Source of the DNA: Paraescarpia echinospica
Lineage: Eukaryota > Annelida > Polychaeta > Sabellida > Siboglinidae
DNA length: 64,000 nt
Assembly: GCA_020002185.1 (NCBI GenBank)
Contig: CM034534.1
Coordinates: 68,729,652 to 68,793,651, forward strand
Direction of reading: 5' to 3'
Shown in pieces: positions 12,057 to 25,900 of this stretch (positions within the stretch are counted from its first letter, which is position 1; each line of letters starts with the position of its first letter). The notes beneath the pieces are model-generated. The model was given only the letters and a program-made list of their open reading frames with translations. It was not told where the DNA came from and searched no databases. Both the position numbers and the translations under genes were made by a program.

Positions 12057-15000
12057 TTAATGCCTTTTAAAAGGATCAAACAGCTTTGGGTCTCGCAAGT
12101 ATTTCGGATCCTTCGCAGTGTATGGCATTAAACCTGCAAGAGAAAGCAACTATTAAATAATGTCTCACATTACCACCTTGACTGTTCCGTTAGCCAGAAT
12201 CGCATCAGCCAGGTATGGCAATTATTAGTAGGAAATGTACTGAATTATTTATCTTGAACATGAATGTGCCGAACATCAAAAGATCTTGCAATTAGATCTG
12301 TCTGCCACTGCAAAAGTTTTAGAATTTGAATGTTTTGCTTTCAATATGAACATTTTGTGGGTGCCACATTCAAAGGTCGAACATTTTTGGCTTATTAAAT
12401 GCAATTTGGCAAGTAGTATACCATAGACACATATATTAATGTATTAAACACAGACAAGCTCTGTTTAACACAAATTTGTTTGTTTTTATTGCTCTACAAA
12501 AAACATTAAGGCCAGACATCCAACAGATTATGATACCTTAGTATGTTTACTGTCAATAAAGTTCACTTCTATGACGGTTACCTCTAAATTAGTTTTAGGC
12601 CATATTCCCATACAACTTTAATCTGCTAACCGAATTAGGATGTGGATCAAGCATGGCAGAGGGTTGCAGTCTCATGCAGAGTGACTTATGACCGCACACC
12701 ACGCTCCCTGGTGCACTAATTCAGTTGGCACTTTAATCCGGCCTAAGTTTGTGTATGTGAACAGAGCCGAATTAGTTGATCCGCGTCGTAATTCAGTCAA
12801 AAATTATATGTGAACACGGTTATATAGTCATGGATCATGTGTTTCAATATTAAGTAATCGAATCCATTATGCAATCTTCGACGGCCATTTTCCCAAACAT
12901 TTTTTCTAAAATGTCTGCATTTGGAAAAAAGGATATCTTTGGTGGGAGTAATGCTACCCAAATAGGGTTTTGAATGTTGCATTCAGTATACTCTGTGCAA
13001 TGATCAGACACTTTAAAAATAATCAATAGTTTGAAAATATTTATTATTTATGTGTAAAGCAAGTTTTTTCTTCACCTTACCAAAACGTATTTAAAAAATA
13101 AAAACAACATTTTAACAAATGCTTTGATCATTGTGTAACATAATATAACATTCTATTACACAATTACATTATACTGAACATGGGTTTCACTAATTATACG
13201 TATATATCCAATATAAAATGGCAGGGTTTCCAAATTTGCCAATATTTCTCAAAAATGGCGGACATTTCGTTTGTTACCATGGAAATGAGGGGTCTGGCAG
13301 AACAAAGTTCAATATATTTTTACTTGGTAAGACCAATTCGATACCTTGTGCAGAATTTTTTTACTATTTACATAAAAATAATTAAAATATGACATTTCAG
13401 GAGGCATATCAATCAACACACTGAAGCCCAATGCATCCAACTACCCGGGGGATAAGTGTACAATTAACTGCTCATGTAAACAGACCTCTACCTAGACTGG
13501 GATACTCACCAAAGTATCTGGCGCGTTTGATGAGTATGGCAATCCGACGCTGCATGTAGATACACAGGCCGTTGACGTGTCGGCCGTAAATCTCGCCAGT
13601 GTACGGCGATACAAACTGACTCAGGAGACGCACGTTCTGCAGCCAAGCAACCATTGCAGAGCTTAGAAATACATACTGTAAGCACTATGAAGCAGGAATT
13701 ACATAATTATGTCATTGTACGGTGCTTTATATCCACAAAATGCCTATAGCGGTATAACAGATTTTAAAAATAGTGCAACAGCTTAAAAAAGTTTAGTAAA
13801 AAAATAGCTGCAAAACCAAAACGTGTAAACACAATAATTTCTCACAAATAACAAAAAATAACTTATTATTATGGGTTGAGTTTCTCAGAATATAAATGTT
13901 GAGTAACAAAATTTTATTTAAGTATTGTCATATCAACATCCCAGAAGACTGGTCATGATTACATGGTGTAAACAAAAGCAAAATATGGTTGGGGTAATTT
14001 TCAGCCTTAAGTAAAGCTAATTAAATGACAGTTTTGGCATGCCATGAGGAGATTAGAAATATTGTTTGCATATGTTTTTATCATGTTAAAGCAATCATTA
14101 AAACACTTCATTGAATGAATGCACATATTTGGAAAAGCTACAAATAATAAGAACTTTACGTGATTATACTAATCACAATCAAGATACCGTGTGTAAACAA
14201 TGGGATTAGAGAAGACATGGCACACATACCTTGTAGTCTAAGTCCAGTTTGTGCTCACACAGCAAACATTTGCGAGCTGGCTTTTCGTACGGATTAGGCA
14301 TATTTGGAATGGGCTGGAAACAGGACAGTGTTGAGTATTTCAATTATCAAATACATGCAAACATTGTTCAAAGCAAAAATGGATTACAAAATGACAACAT
14401 GAAAAGTAAAAAAGGGCATTTTTACGGACTAACTTTTGAAGTTGAAAAAAGATACCCGACATTAAGTATTCCCCTGGCGTAGACACAAGGTATAGTATTT
14501 AGTATTTTAGTGCCTCTTCTGAAAGACACTAAGCATTAGGTTAGCCATATAAAACAGATGTATGAGAATATTTCATTTACTAACAATGAAAAATATAAAT
14601 GTGCATCTTTCTTTTTCCAACATATCCAACTTTGGGGCATTATTGCACTGCATTGTAACTTACAAATGGAGATGGTGCGGCTCAGGTGGTCCATGAAAAG
14701 TTAAAAATTTACTCCTGGTTTAGACACAAGATAGAAACAACCAAATATTTTTAGTGTCTCATCCAAGAGATGTAGGTAGTTTTGATATGACCGCAGGATG
14801 ATTTGAGCCTTACACCTCCGGACAGTTTGTTACCCTAACAATCATACCACAGCATATGGCTGTGAACAGATAATGCTCATTCCTACCAAGTCGCCATAGT
14901 CCTGTGTCAATTCTTGCTGCTCTAAATGGCTCTCCTGACAGAATGTCTCCTCTTGTTGCTTCTTAATGATGTCTTTGTGTAACACAACTGTCTTCACCGT

Positions 15001-16626
15001 CCGTACTGTGGGGACTGCAACATACCAAACACACAAGTGATGGATCCACACACTGTGTGTACATCATGGTATTAAAATTACTACATTTGGCACAACTGAA
15101 ATTTTACATTGTGTTAAAACCAGAGTTTATGTATTTCAAACAAATGCTGATCAATGGTGTTTTCCTACCAATCTCTTGGTTAATTTCTTAGCAACTTAGA
15201 GGTTCCACCTCATATGATAAACGATTAATTAGTTGTAACCCATAGCTAATTTACAACCGCTTACAGGGTTATTTTCAGGTGATTGTTTCATTGTATAATA
15301 AAGAACTTATGCCCACTGCTGAGAAATGTGCATGTAAAAACACAACAATGATATAAACTTCAAATAAAATAATTGGATACTGCCATTTAATATACACAAC
15401 ATTATCCACAACACTGACTTGTGGTGGAGGAAACAGCAACTGCGTGCTGAAGATGAGATCAGAAAAGGATGGGGAAGGATTGGTCACATGCTCCGGAAAC
15501 CAGCATCAACTAATCATCAGACAAGCCCTAACATGGGATCCACAAGGAAAGCAAAAAGAGGCTGGCCCAAGAACACTTGGTGAAGGAACCTCCAGGCAGA
15601 CACCAAACAGATGGGCTACACCAGGAAGCAGCTGGAGAGAAGTGTCCAGGACAGAGGACTCTGAAGAGCTGTTGTTGACAGCCTATGTCCCAAGAGGGAC
15701 GATGGGCATAAGTAATTTTATATACAATAATTTTAAAGATATTTAGAAATTGCCATGCCAATTATTTCACAGGTATATTGTACAAAATCAAGCTAAGCTG
15801 CTCAGCATAGACAAATCTGTAGAGGGCTGGGATGATTGTGGAGGCAATGAAGGTCACTTTACTATATATTTTAGTTTTGATTTGCCCATGTTGTACTGTC
15901 CATAATATATTTGCACAGGAGAAAAGTTTGTTTTGCTCATACCGATAGGCACACCAGGGGATCTGTACAACGGGGTAGACTAGAGAGGAATCAGTTCTCT
16001 AGACAGCAAGCACATCTGAACAGCCTGTTACAGTTGAGTTGGGGACTAAGTAATAAATTATTCTTCTGGCCATCTATTGGGAATACGCAGTCATAATAAT
16101 CAAACTATATAGTGGAGTTGTATGACTAGAGGCGTATCCTCCATTATGTCCAAACAAACATGTAACCACCTAAACCACCACCGATGTACGTCTACACTCT
16201 ATAACTACGACACTGTCACATTTGACAATTACGATCAGTTACAACTTAGTCACAGATGAACGTCGAAAATGGTCGAAATTTAGCCACAACGAAGTTAACA
16301 ATAAGACGTATACGTGAGTACCGTACAACTTAATTGCCAAATTATGTTTGATAATTATATACGCCGATTACTCGTTGAAATCATGACAAATTGTTCCGGA
16401 CGACCGTGGCCGAAGTTATATTATGGGCGATATTAGAGCAGGTCGCACGTGAAACTAGATCAAACAGACGCGGCACGTCAATTTTATCTTATTTACCTGA
16501 ACATCCAACAACATGTTTATTGTTTAAGAATGACTGGACATTTATATCATAAATAAATTGCGCGTTTCTGACAAAATTTGGATATAGCCTTGTGCAAAAT
16601 CTCTTCGTGATCACGTTTGACGCCAT
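12057..16626 (-). CDS. MRPS18C: Mitochondrial small-subunit ribosomal protein S18C, copy 2 (5 exons)
   Basis: Exons are 16626-16497, 15014-14887, 14313-14230, 13636-13510 and 12133-12057, with the stop at 12057-12059. Phases are 1, 0, 0, 1, so all join into a 181-residue product like that at 552-5128. The role is a structural subunit of the mitochondrial ribosome small subunit. The presequence-like N-terminus, the CLLC pair and the SQFVSPYTGEIYGRH core are all kept. This copy lies on the same contig as full-length BUB3, about 3.4 kb downstream of it in the same orientation, so I regard it as the reference copy. Whether the organism has one or two loci cannot be decided from sequence alone. 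Confidence 0.93.
15443..15733 (+). mobile_element. Non-LTR retrotransposon C-terminal remnant in MRPS18C intron 1, copy 2
   Basis: Same broken LINE C-terminal fragment as at 3945-4235, at the same place in intron 1. Sharing the insertion shows that both copies derive from one locus after the insertion. Confidence 0.7.
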
Positions 16627-19600
16627 GTCAAGACCTTCCCAACTGAGCGGCCTCTAGCGGCAAACAAGTTCAAATGTCTAAAATTACACATTAAGAAAAG
16701 TGTGCAACGACAACAATATATGGTCAGTAATGAAATTAGTCGCAGTCAGATGGATGCGTCGCAAATGCGAAGTATATATGTTAACACGTATCGCACCAAG
16801 AAATTAATATTCGCTTTTGTACCAACGGTCATTCGCAAGATGGCGACACTTCCTAGCAAAAGCATGTACACGCCAGTGGCACGGGAACGAAATTCATATT
16901 GTGGGGCAAACAGAGCTTCAGGCTCAGCACCACTGAACAATTTTTGCCGCCGCGCCGCCGCATATCTTCGTTCACTTTGTGGCTGTCTCGGGTGGCTCGA
17001 CTGTGACATGGGATGACGGGTGGGGGGTGCTGTTGGAAATTGTTCGCCGCTGCGCCGCTGTAACTTCGTCTTCTCAGCTGTCTCGGCTGTGAACTCATGA
17101 CATCCGAACACGGGGGGGGACATTGCTGTTGAAAATGTAATTTTTTTACGACGCGCCGCTGCTGTCAATTTACCTTCTCCAGTTTCTCTCCGCTGTCTCA
17201 GCTGAAATTATGACATCCGAAGAGGGGCCCCCCCCCTCTGAAAATAATGTCTTCCCTCCAACTGCACAAACCTTTCTCAGTCGACAAAAATATACATTAA
17301 ATCGTCTCATAAAATTTACATGTCCACCCGCCATTGAAGCTCGCCACAAAAACAAACATTCACGCTCACATTTAATGGGGGGTAGGACCATATGTCTGCC
17401 CCCCGGAGAAATTCCAGGGGGCTGCCCCCCACCCCACCCCACCCCACTGTTCCCGCGAGCCTATGGTACACGCTTTGCAAACGCCAACACGATAAATAAA
17501 AATGTTAAAACCGGACAAATTATAATTCCACAAAAACGAACCGACAAATTTTATATTGATAATGAACAAATATATATAAGCCGATACTGTTTCAGATTTA
17601 TTTGTTGAAAACACGCTCTGCATTGATTACTTATGACATCACATGGCAACACAACTTTTTTCATCTTTGAGTTTGTCTATTTTTGACTTTGTAAATAAGC
17701 CGCGTGTCAGTGACAGTTAAGGATCATCGATGTTCACAAGATTTGTATTTACTTAGTCTTAGGCAATATGTAAGTATTTCATTGATATGTGTAACAAAGG
17801 AAGAACGTGAAGATGTGGGTCTTCGATTAGCACAATTTAAAAATTAAGCCTCAAATCAAATATATGGATTTTGCCGGTATGTATATATTTTCGTAAGTAC
17901 TTCAATCAAAACAACTTTTGTAACAGTTTGTTTGCAGAAATTGGAAGGAATATGTGTTTGACATTTAGCACATCAATATCATACGGAAGAATTTGGTTTT
18001 AGTAAAACTGGCAAAACACGATTGGACCCATGATTATTGCCCACACCAGTATACTGCTTTACTACCATCGGTGAGTGCACAAATCGTGCGTCCAACTCCT
18101 ATCGCTTTTTGCCGTTTTAACAAAAACGTGACAAAATTATTCCATAAGATATATATGTGTGTGTGTGTGTGTGCTAAATCTCTAACACCTATGCCTTCAA
18201 ATTCCTGCAAACAAACTGTTAGAAAAGTTACGAAAATAGACCGGCGAAATCCAAATTTCGTAAAAGACTAGGTCAAAAACCGTGCAGCCTAAATCGTTCA
18301 ATGATCAGAGCGTGCCACATGAATCAGTGCAAGACCGGGCAGTATATTAAAATAGAACGTTAGAATACGAAAATTCAGCGACATGATTTTTGACATGGTA
18401 CGAATTTACCGGTCGTGAGTATATGCGACGTTGACCCGTCGTTGATCATGATACTGTAAGACTAAAAAATCCCCAACATAATGAGGTTAACATATTCAAA
18501 CAGAAGAATAAGAAGCTGTGCAATAGTCACAATTAAATTGTCGTATTTTAAATGAGCCCATTACTTAGTTTGGCAGAGGTCAAACGTAGGTCTGTGTTGC
18601 CAGCAATGTTATATATAAGTGGTTCTCAAACTAGGGGGCAGTTTGTCAATTTCAGGGGGTATAGCATACACTAAGAATGTACAGTTAATTGCAAACGGTT
18701 TACTAGATGCATTTGCAATGGTGGAAGCATTATCAATTGTTTCGTTCCTTTGGAACTAGTAAAAGAAGAGAAACCTCACACCAACGTAGATCAGCTGATT
18801 ATACTTTTAAAAAAAAGTCTCATTTTAGTTTAAAAGTACCCCTTTTGTCTAGCTTATATTACTGATGTCATTGCTGTTTTGTGATTTCACGAAAACATCC
18901 AGGGTTGGACATTTCAGCCAAGCTCCAAAAGCAAGTGGCTGAGCAGCAAATTCACACAAAAGAAGACATGTCTATAATTCACTTAGTGATTCCCTTGGTC
19001 AGCAGGATATTCCATTTTGAGGAAATTGGTGTGAATCGGATCAATCCTAGGATGGAAACTTCTTGTTTTTCATTGACTGGAAAGCACAATTCAATTCGGC
19101 TCTGGCTGACCACCTGACAACGCAAAGTACACTCCGCTGCAAATTCAAAATGAAATTGTGTTCGCGAGTGAAGATATAATACGAGGGAAAACATTTGTTA
19201 TGGTCTACCAATTATGAACTCCAAACTCTGAAATCCGGGTGATCTCTTAGGAAACAATTATGTCAAAACGACATTTGTGACAACTGATTAAGTTTCAATT
19301 TTTTAATACACATATCTACAGAAACATTAAAGATGCAAATGCCAAACTAATATACATAATTATTGTATGTATATATATATATATATACACACACACACAA
19401 AACATATGTATATGTAGTCAATAAAAATGTTTTTCTTAACCAAATAAGTGATGTCATTAAAATATTCCTCCAGACAAGGACATGCTAAACAACTCGCCCC
19501 ACGATACTGAAGTTGCAAGCATTAATGACACATCAGACATGCTGTAGCTGTCTGCCATTGAATGTCTGATGTAAGTGTGATCGCACCACGTCAGCATGAC

Positions 19601-19997
19601 ACCAGTGACGTCTGGCACATGATCAGATAGAAGCAGCAACCATCTTCTTCAGGGACGGTCTCGTAAGTTCGCATCGTCCAACAAATGTAGTGTTTCGCAC
19701 TGGTTCAAACCACCATCAATACATCACATCATCCAAAATGGCTTCCGAACCCAGTCAATAGCCACCGGATTCAACTGATGTTGCAATGGTTGTCAAGATA
19801 TTAATCATCACCCTGCCCTGTTCTGATATCCACAGTTCAATATGCACTCAATAGGTTGCGCCACTGTAGTGATTGATTTCCCCCACTATACGTGGTGATG
19901 ACCACCACCCACCGATACATAATGCTGAACAATTTAAAACTGTTAACTGATTCGACCACTGCTGTTGTTCCCTTGTCTCTGTGTCTGTCTGTGCTGT
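16627..19997. other. Intergenic region between MRPS18C and BUB3, copy 2
   Basis: Matches 5129-8498. It contains the same GC-rich degenerate repeat (16935-17270), C/G tracts (17375-17445), dispersed repeat (about 17840-18300), hAT-like end (about 18618-18670) and microsatellite (19366-19400). I see no gene in it. Confidence 0.6.
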
Positions 19998-22900
19998 CTA
20001 CTTAGGCTTTGTCTCGGCGTCGGACACCTTGCGGATGTAGACAGCGTCCTCAGCAACATTCTCCTTCTCTCCGTCCTCGTACATGTAGGACGACGCGATT
20101 GCCAGCAGCATGCCGTCACAGCTGAACGACAACGATGCGATGCTGGTTGGGTACCTGCAACACCAGACGGCAGGATGACGAGTTTATTCGTCCCTACATT
20201 AAAAAAACTGGCAAACAAAATTTATTACATACAGAAATAAATTATCAATATGTATATTGTAATGTAAAGTTAAGAAAAACAATAGTAACAAAACATGAAT
20301 TATTGACATTGAATAACAACATCTAAAGATCAAATGTAGGAAATTTGCTTAAGGGTTTGACCGCCTGACTCACACAAAATGGTATTGAAATGTGCAAGAA
20401 ATAAAAAATATTATTTTACTATTTTCACATTATTATGTAATTATAATTCAATTTGTCGTGTAGATAACAGTTCACATACACCTGTATATATTTATGAACA
20501 GTAGATATTGTTCTGAATGTGGAAAACACTTTATAAGCATTAAACTTTTGCTTTCTTCTTTTCCACAATAATTGTGAATACAATAAAAAAATCATACTTG
20601 TATGTATTGTAATGTTATTGCAGAAATAAAATGTACTATTTTGACCCCACCCCCACATTCTGTGTTGACACTCAACGCACCTGTGGAACTGACAGAGGCG
20701 TTTCTTGTTGAATCCGTCCCAGATGTTGACGAAGCCGTCGGAGCCGCCCGTGGCGAACGTGTTGAAGCTGCCATGGAAGGCGACCGCGTTGACGGGGAAG
20801 ATCTTCTCAACGCCGTCCTCCTTGATGCGGTGACACTTGAACGCGTACTTCTTCTTCTGCACCTCTGGGCTCGGGTCCATGTACTCGACGGCGACACGAG
20901 CTGGGGAGTGAAACAGATACAGATGGGCGCAATTGTTTCTGTTTCGTGTTTGGAGATTGCCAATTGCTGCGCATGTGTGAACATGGAAATGTGGGGAAAA
21001 TTTCGTTCAAAATGTAAACGTCGACAGAGGAATGTATAGAAACATTTTTTGTTTGCATTGTGGTAGGACTGCCGATTTATTTAAGGTAACTGTATGCTGA
21101 TTGTGCAGTATCAAATTCACTTTGTTCGGGACGAGTTTTCGTAAACCTTTCTTTTCTGTGAGAAAATTTAAACAGTCTGTACATCACATTATTATCATTA
21201 ATATCATTTATAATTCTACTGTGCCAAATTTGCTTAAATTAATCACATTCACATTTGTGAACTCTCTTGGCATCTATTTTATAATCCTGCGTTAACCATA
21301 TGAAATTAATGCCATTACTCTAAAAAATTTTGCTAACGCATTTAATCCAAGGTGACGAGTGCACATTTAATCCAAGGTGACGAGTGCACATTTAATCCAA
21401 CGTGACGAGTGCACTTTTTTTTATCCAAGGTGACGAGTGCACATTTAATCCAAGGTGACGAGTGCACATTTAATCCAAGGTGACGAGTGCACATTTAATC
21501 CAAGGTGACGAGTGCACATTTAATCCAAGGTGACGAGTGCACATTTAATCCAAGGTGACGAGTGCACATTTAATCCAAGGTGACGAGTGCACATTTAATC
21601 CAAGGTGACGAGTGCACATTGTTACAATGAAGGTTATATGAGATTGTGAATATGACCTAATTAAGTTTCTTCTCACTGCTTTTTAATATTCTTGTCCAAT
21701 AACAAACCATTCTCTGTTTTATAGTGATTGACAGTGCATATCTTCCTAGCTCTCCATATATTGGCATATTATGAGAGAATTTGGACACTCCAAAAATGAA
21801 TTTACAGAATTTAATCTGCACTTTCTCCAATGTATCAAAATTTTCACAGCCCCACACTTCACACCCGTACGACAATACTGGTGCTATGCAACAGTCAAAT
21901 AATTTAAGCATAATGTCAGTTGGTAGATTAAGTTGTCTGCCTTTTTGAATGAGTACATGGCCTTTGATGCTTTATCATGCAGCAGTGTTTTGGCTTTACC
22001 AAGTGATCCATTTCAATTAAAGCAAATACCCAAATAAGTATGATCCTCAACTTGATCAATGTCCTTGTCACCAAATTTAAATGTAGGTATGTTACATAAC
22101 CTTGTCTTAAACCTGGCAAAGACCATTACTTTTGTTTTACTGATGTTGACCTTCGATCTATTACAGTTGCAATATTCATTTAGCGTAGCTGTAGGTAGTG
22201 CCACCTAGCGACCATGAGTGATGAGCAACATGGACAAACATACATGCGCGGGTTATAGACATCGTTACATGCTATCCCATCGTTGATGCCTTATTCTCGC
22301 ATCAGGTGATTATTTTAGCAAGTTACCAAAAGCCAACAGTGTTACTGATTGTTCAGTCGGCTTCAGGAAAAGAAACGCTAATAAAAATATAGGCCAAATG
22401 ATTCAACTTAGTCCGACAATGTCAGTCCTCCATCGGTGTCAGCCTGTTAGGCTTCAAATTCTTTGGCATTGCCTTGACCACCACTGCTGTTTGTTGCCCC
22501 TGATTAAACTAGTAATTTCTTCTGATCATTTTGCAAGTGAATATACAAAATCATATGTATGTGTTTCTTCTGTTAATGAGACATTTAGTTGAACATTTAA
22601 TTTAATTGAGAAACAGCTTGTTTTCTTTATGAAATAAAGCCACTTTTACTATGTGCCAAAACTATCTCATATACACGATACAACAGTATGATTGATGGTA
22701 CCCGGCACATTTATTTTTAAGGACTAGTACAACAATATCAGAACTACCGGTAATTGTTTCTGAGTCAGCCAGTCCGACAGACTACCTGTCAGCTAAAGCC
22801 TTCATGCACCCTGATTATATACACACACATACATACATGTATTATTATATACACACACATACATATATGTATATATATATACAGGTGTATATATATATAT

Positions 22901-25900
22901 ATATATCTGTTTTACTTGTATTTTTGTGTACACAGTCTTGTCAACATTTACTGTTATGAAGTACCACTTTTTGGTCACAATGTATCACTGAGAAGTATAA
23001 CTTTTTAAGTTGTAGTTATAATTATTGAGAACTAAAGTTTTAGTTGCACTGTATCACTATCATAATGTATACTCGTTACAGTTTTAATTGCACTGTATCA
23101 CTACCATAATGTATACTCATTACAGTTTTAGTTCCACTGTATCACTATCATAATGTATACTCGTTACAGTTTTAATTGCACTGTATCACTATCATAATGT
23201 ATACTCGTTACAGTTTTAATTGCACTGTATCACTATCATAATGTATACTCGTTACAGTTTTAATTGCACTGTATCACTACCATAATGTATACTCGTTACA
23301 GTTTTAGTTGCACTGTATCACTATCATAATGTATACTCGTTACAGTTTTAATTCAACTGTATCACTACCATAATGTTATACTCTGTATCACTATCATAAT
23401 GTATACTCATTAGTTTTAATTGCACTGTATCACTATCATAATGTATACTCGTTACAGTTTTAATTGCACTGTATCACTATCATAATGTATACTCGTTACA
23501 GTTTTAATTGCACTGTATCACTATCATAATGTATACTCGTTACAGTTTTAATTGCACTGTATCACTACCATAATGTATACTCGTTACAGTTTTAGTTCCA
23601 CTGTATCACTATCATAATGTATACTCGTTACAGTTTTAGTTCAACTGTATCACTACCATAATGTATACTTGTTACAGTTTTAGTTGCTCTGTATCACTAT
23701 CATAATGTATACTCATTACAGTTTTAATTGCACTGTATCACTATCATAATGTATACTTGTTACAGTTTTAATTGCACTGTATCACTATCATAATGTATAC
23801 TCGTTACAGTTTTAATTGCACTGTATCACTATCATAATGTATACTCGTTACAGTTTTAGTTGCACTGTATCACTATCATAATGTATACTCGTTACAGTTT
23901 TAATTGCACTGTATCACTATCATAATGTATACTCGTTACATTTTTAGTTGCACTGTATCACTATCATAATGTATACTCGTTACAGTTTTAATTGCACTGT
24001 ATCACTATCATAATGTCTACTCGTTACAGTTTTAATAGCACTGTATCACTATCATAATGTATACTCGTTACAGTTTTAATTGCACTGTATCACTCACTAT
24101 CATAATGTATACTCGTTACAGTTTTTGTTGCACTGTATCACTATCATAATGTATACTCGTTACAGTTTTAGTTCCACTGTATCACTATCATAATGTATAC
24201 TCGTTACAGTTTTAGTTCCACTGTATCATTACCATAATGTATACTTGTTAGTTTTAGTTGCTCTGTATCACTATCATAATGTATACTCGTTACAGTTTTA
24301 GTTGCACTGTATCACTATCATAATGTATACTCATTACAGTTTTAATTGCACTGTATCACTATCATAATGTATACTCGTTACAGTTTTAGTTCCACTGTAT
24401 CATTATCATAATGTATACTCATTACAGTTTTAATTGCACTGTATCACTATCATAATGTATACTCGTTACAGTTTTATTGTATCACTATCATAATGTATAC
24501 TCGTTACTCACTATCATAATGTATACTCGTTACAGTTTTAATTGCACTGTATCACTATCATAATGTACTTTACAGTTTTGCACTGTATTACTATCATAAT
24601 GTATACTCGTTACAGCTTTAGTTCCACTGTATCATCATATCATAATGTATATCGTTACAGTTTTAGTTTTAGTTGCACTGTATCACTATCATAATGTATA
24701 CTCGTTACAGTTTTAATTGCACTGTATCACTATCATAATGTCTACTCGTTACAGTTTTAATAGCACTGTATCACTATCATAATGTATACTCGTTACAGTT
24801 TTAATTGCACTGTATCACTCACTATCATAATGTATACTCGTTACAGTTTTTGTTGCACTGTATCACTATCATAATGTATACTCGTTACAGTTTTAGTTCC
24901 ACTGTATCACTATCATAATGAATACTCGTTACAGTTTTAGTTGCACTGTATCACTATCATAATGTATACTCGTTACAGTTTTAGTTGCACTGTATCATTA
25001 CCATAATTTATACTTGTTACAGTTTTAGTTGCACTGTATCACTATCATAATGTATACTCGTTACAGTTTTAGTTGCACTGTATCACTATCATAATGTATA
25101 CTCATTACAGTTTTAATTGCACTGTATCACTATCATAATGTATACTCGTTATAGTTTTAATTGCACTGTATCACTATCATAATGTATACTCATTAGTTTT
25201 AATTGCACTGTATCACTATCATAATGTATACTCGTTACAGTTTTAATTGCACTGTCTCACTATCATAATGTATACTCGTTACAGTTTTAGTTGCACTGTA
25301 TTACTATCATAATGTATACTCGTTACAGCTTTAGTTCCACTGTATCACTATCATAATGTATACTCGTTACAGTTTTAATTGCACTGTATCACTATCATAA
25401 TGTATACTCGTTACAGTTTTAATTGCAATGTATCACTATCATAATGTATACTCGCTACAGTTTTAATTGCACTGTATCACTATCATAATGTATACTCGTT
25501 ACAGTTTTAGTTGCACTGTATCACTATCATAATGTATACTCGTTACAGTTTTAATTGCACTGTCTCACTACCATAATGTATACTCGTTACAGTTTTAGTT
25601 CCACTGTATCATTATCATAATGTATACTCGTTACAGTTTTAATTGCACTGTATCACTATCATAATGTATACTCGTTACAGTTTTAGTTGCACTGTATTAC
25701 TATCATAATGTATACTCATTACAGTTTTAGTTCCACTGTATCACTATCATAATGTATACTCATTACAGTTTTAATTGCACTGTATCACTATCATAATGTA
25801 TACTCGTTACAGTTTTAATTGCAATGTATCACTATCATAATGTATACTCGTTACAGTTTTAATTGCACTGTATCACTATCATAATGTATACTCATTACAG

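Larger units (their letters stand above)
11543..21073. repeat. Second copy of the 9.57-kb segment at 1-9574
   Basis: The order and sequence match 1-9574 throughout, at an offset that drifts between 11493 and 11505 because of small indels. Differences include a short deletion near 12315 (relative to 803), gaacaacattttt versus gaacattttt (about 892 versus 12384), and tgtcatcc versus tgtctcatcc (3260 versus 14757), plus scattered substitutions. Coding exons read the same in both. The match ends with ggtaggactgcc at 21073, exactly where copy 1 meets the N gap. Confidence 0.95.
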
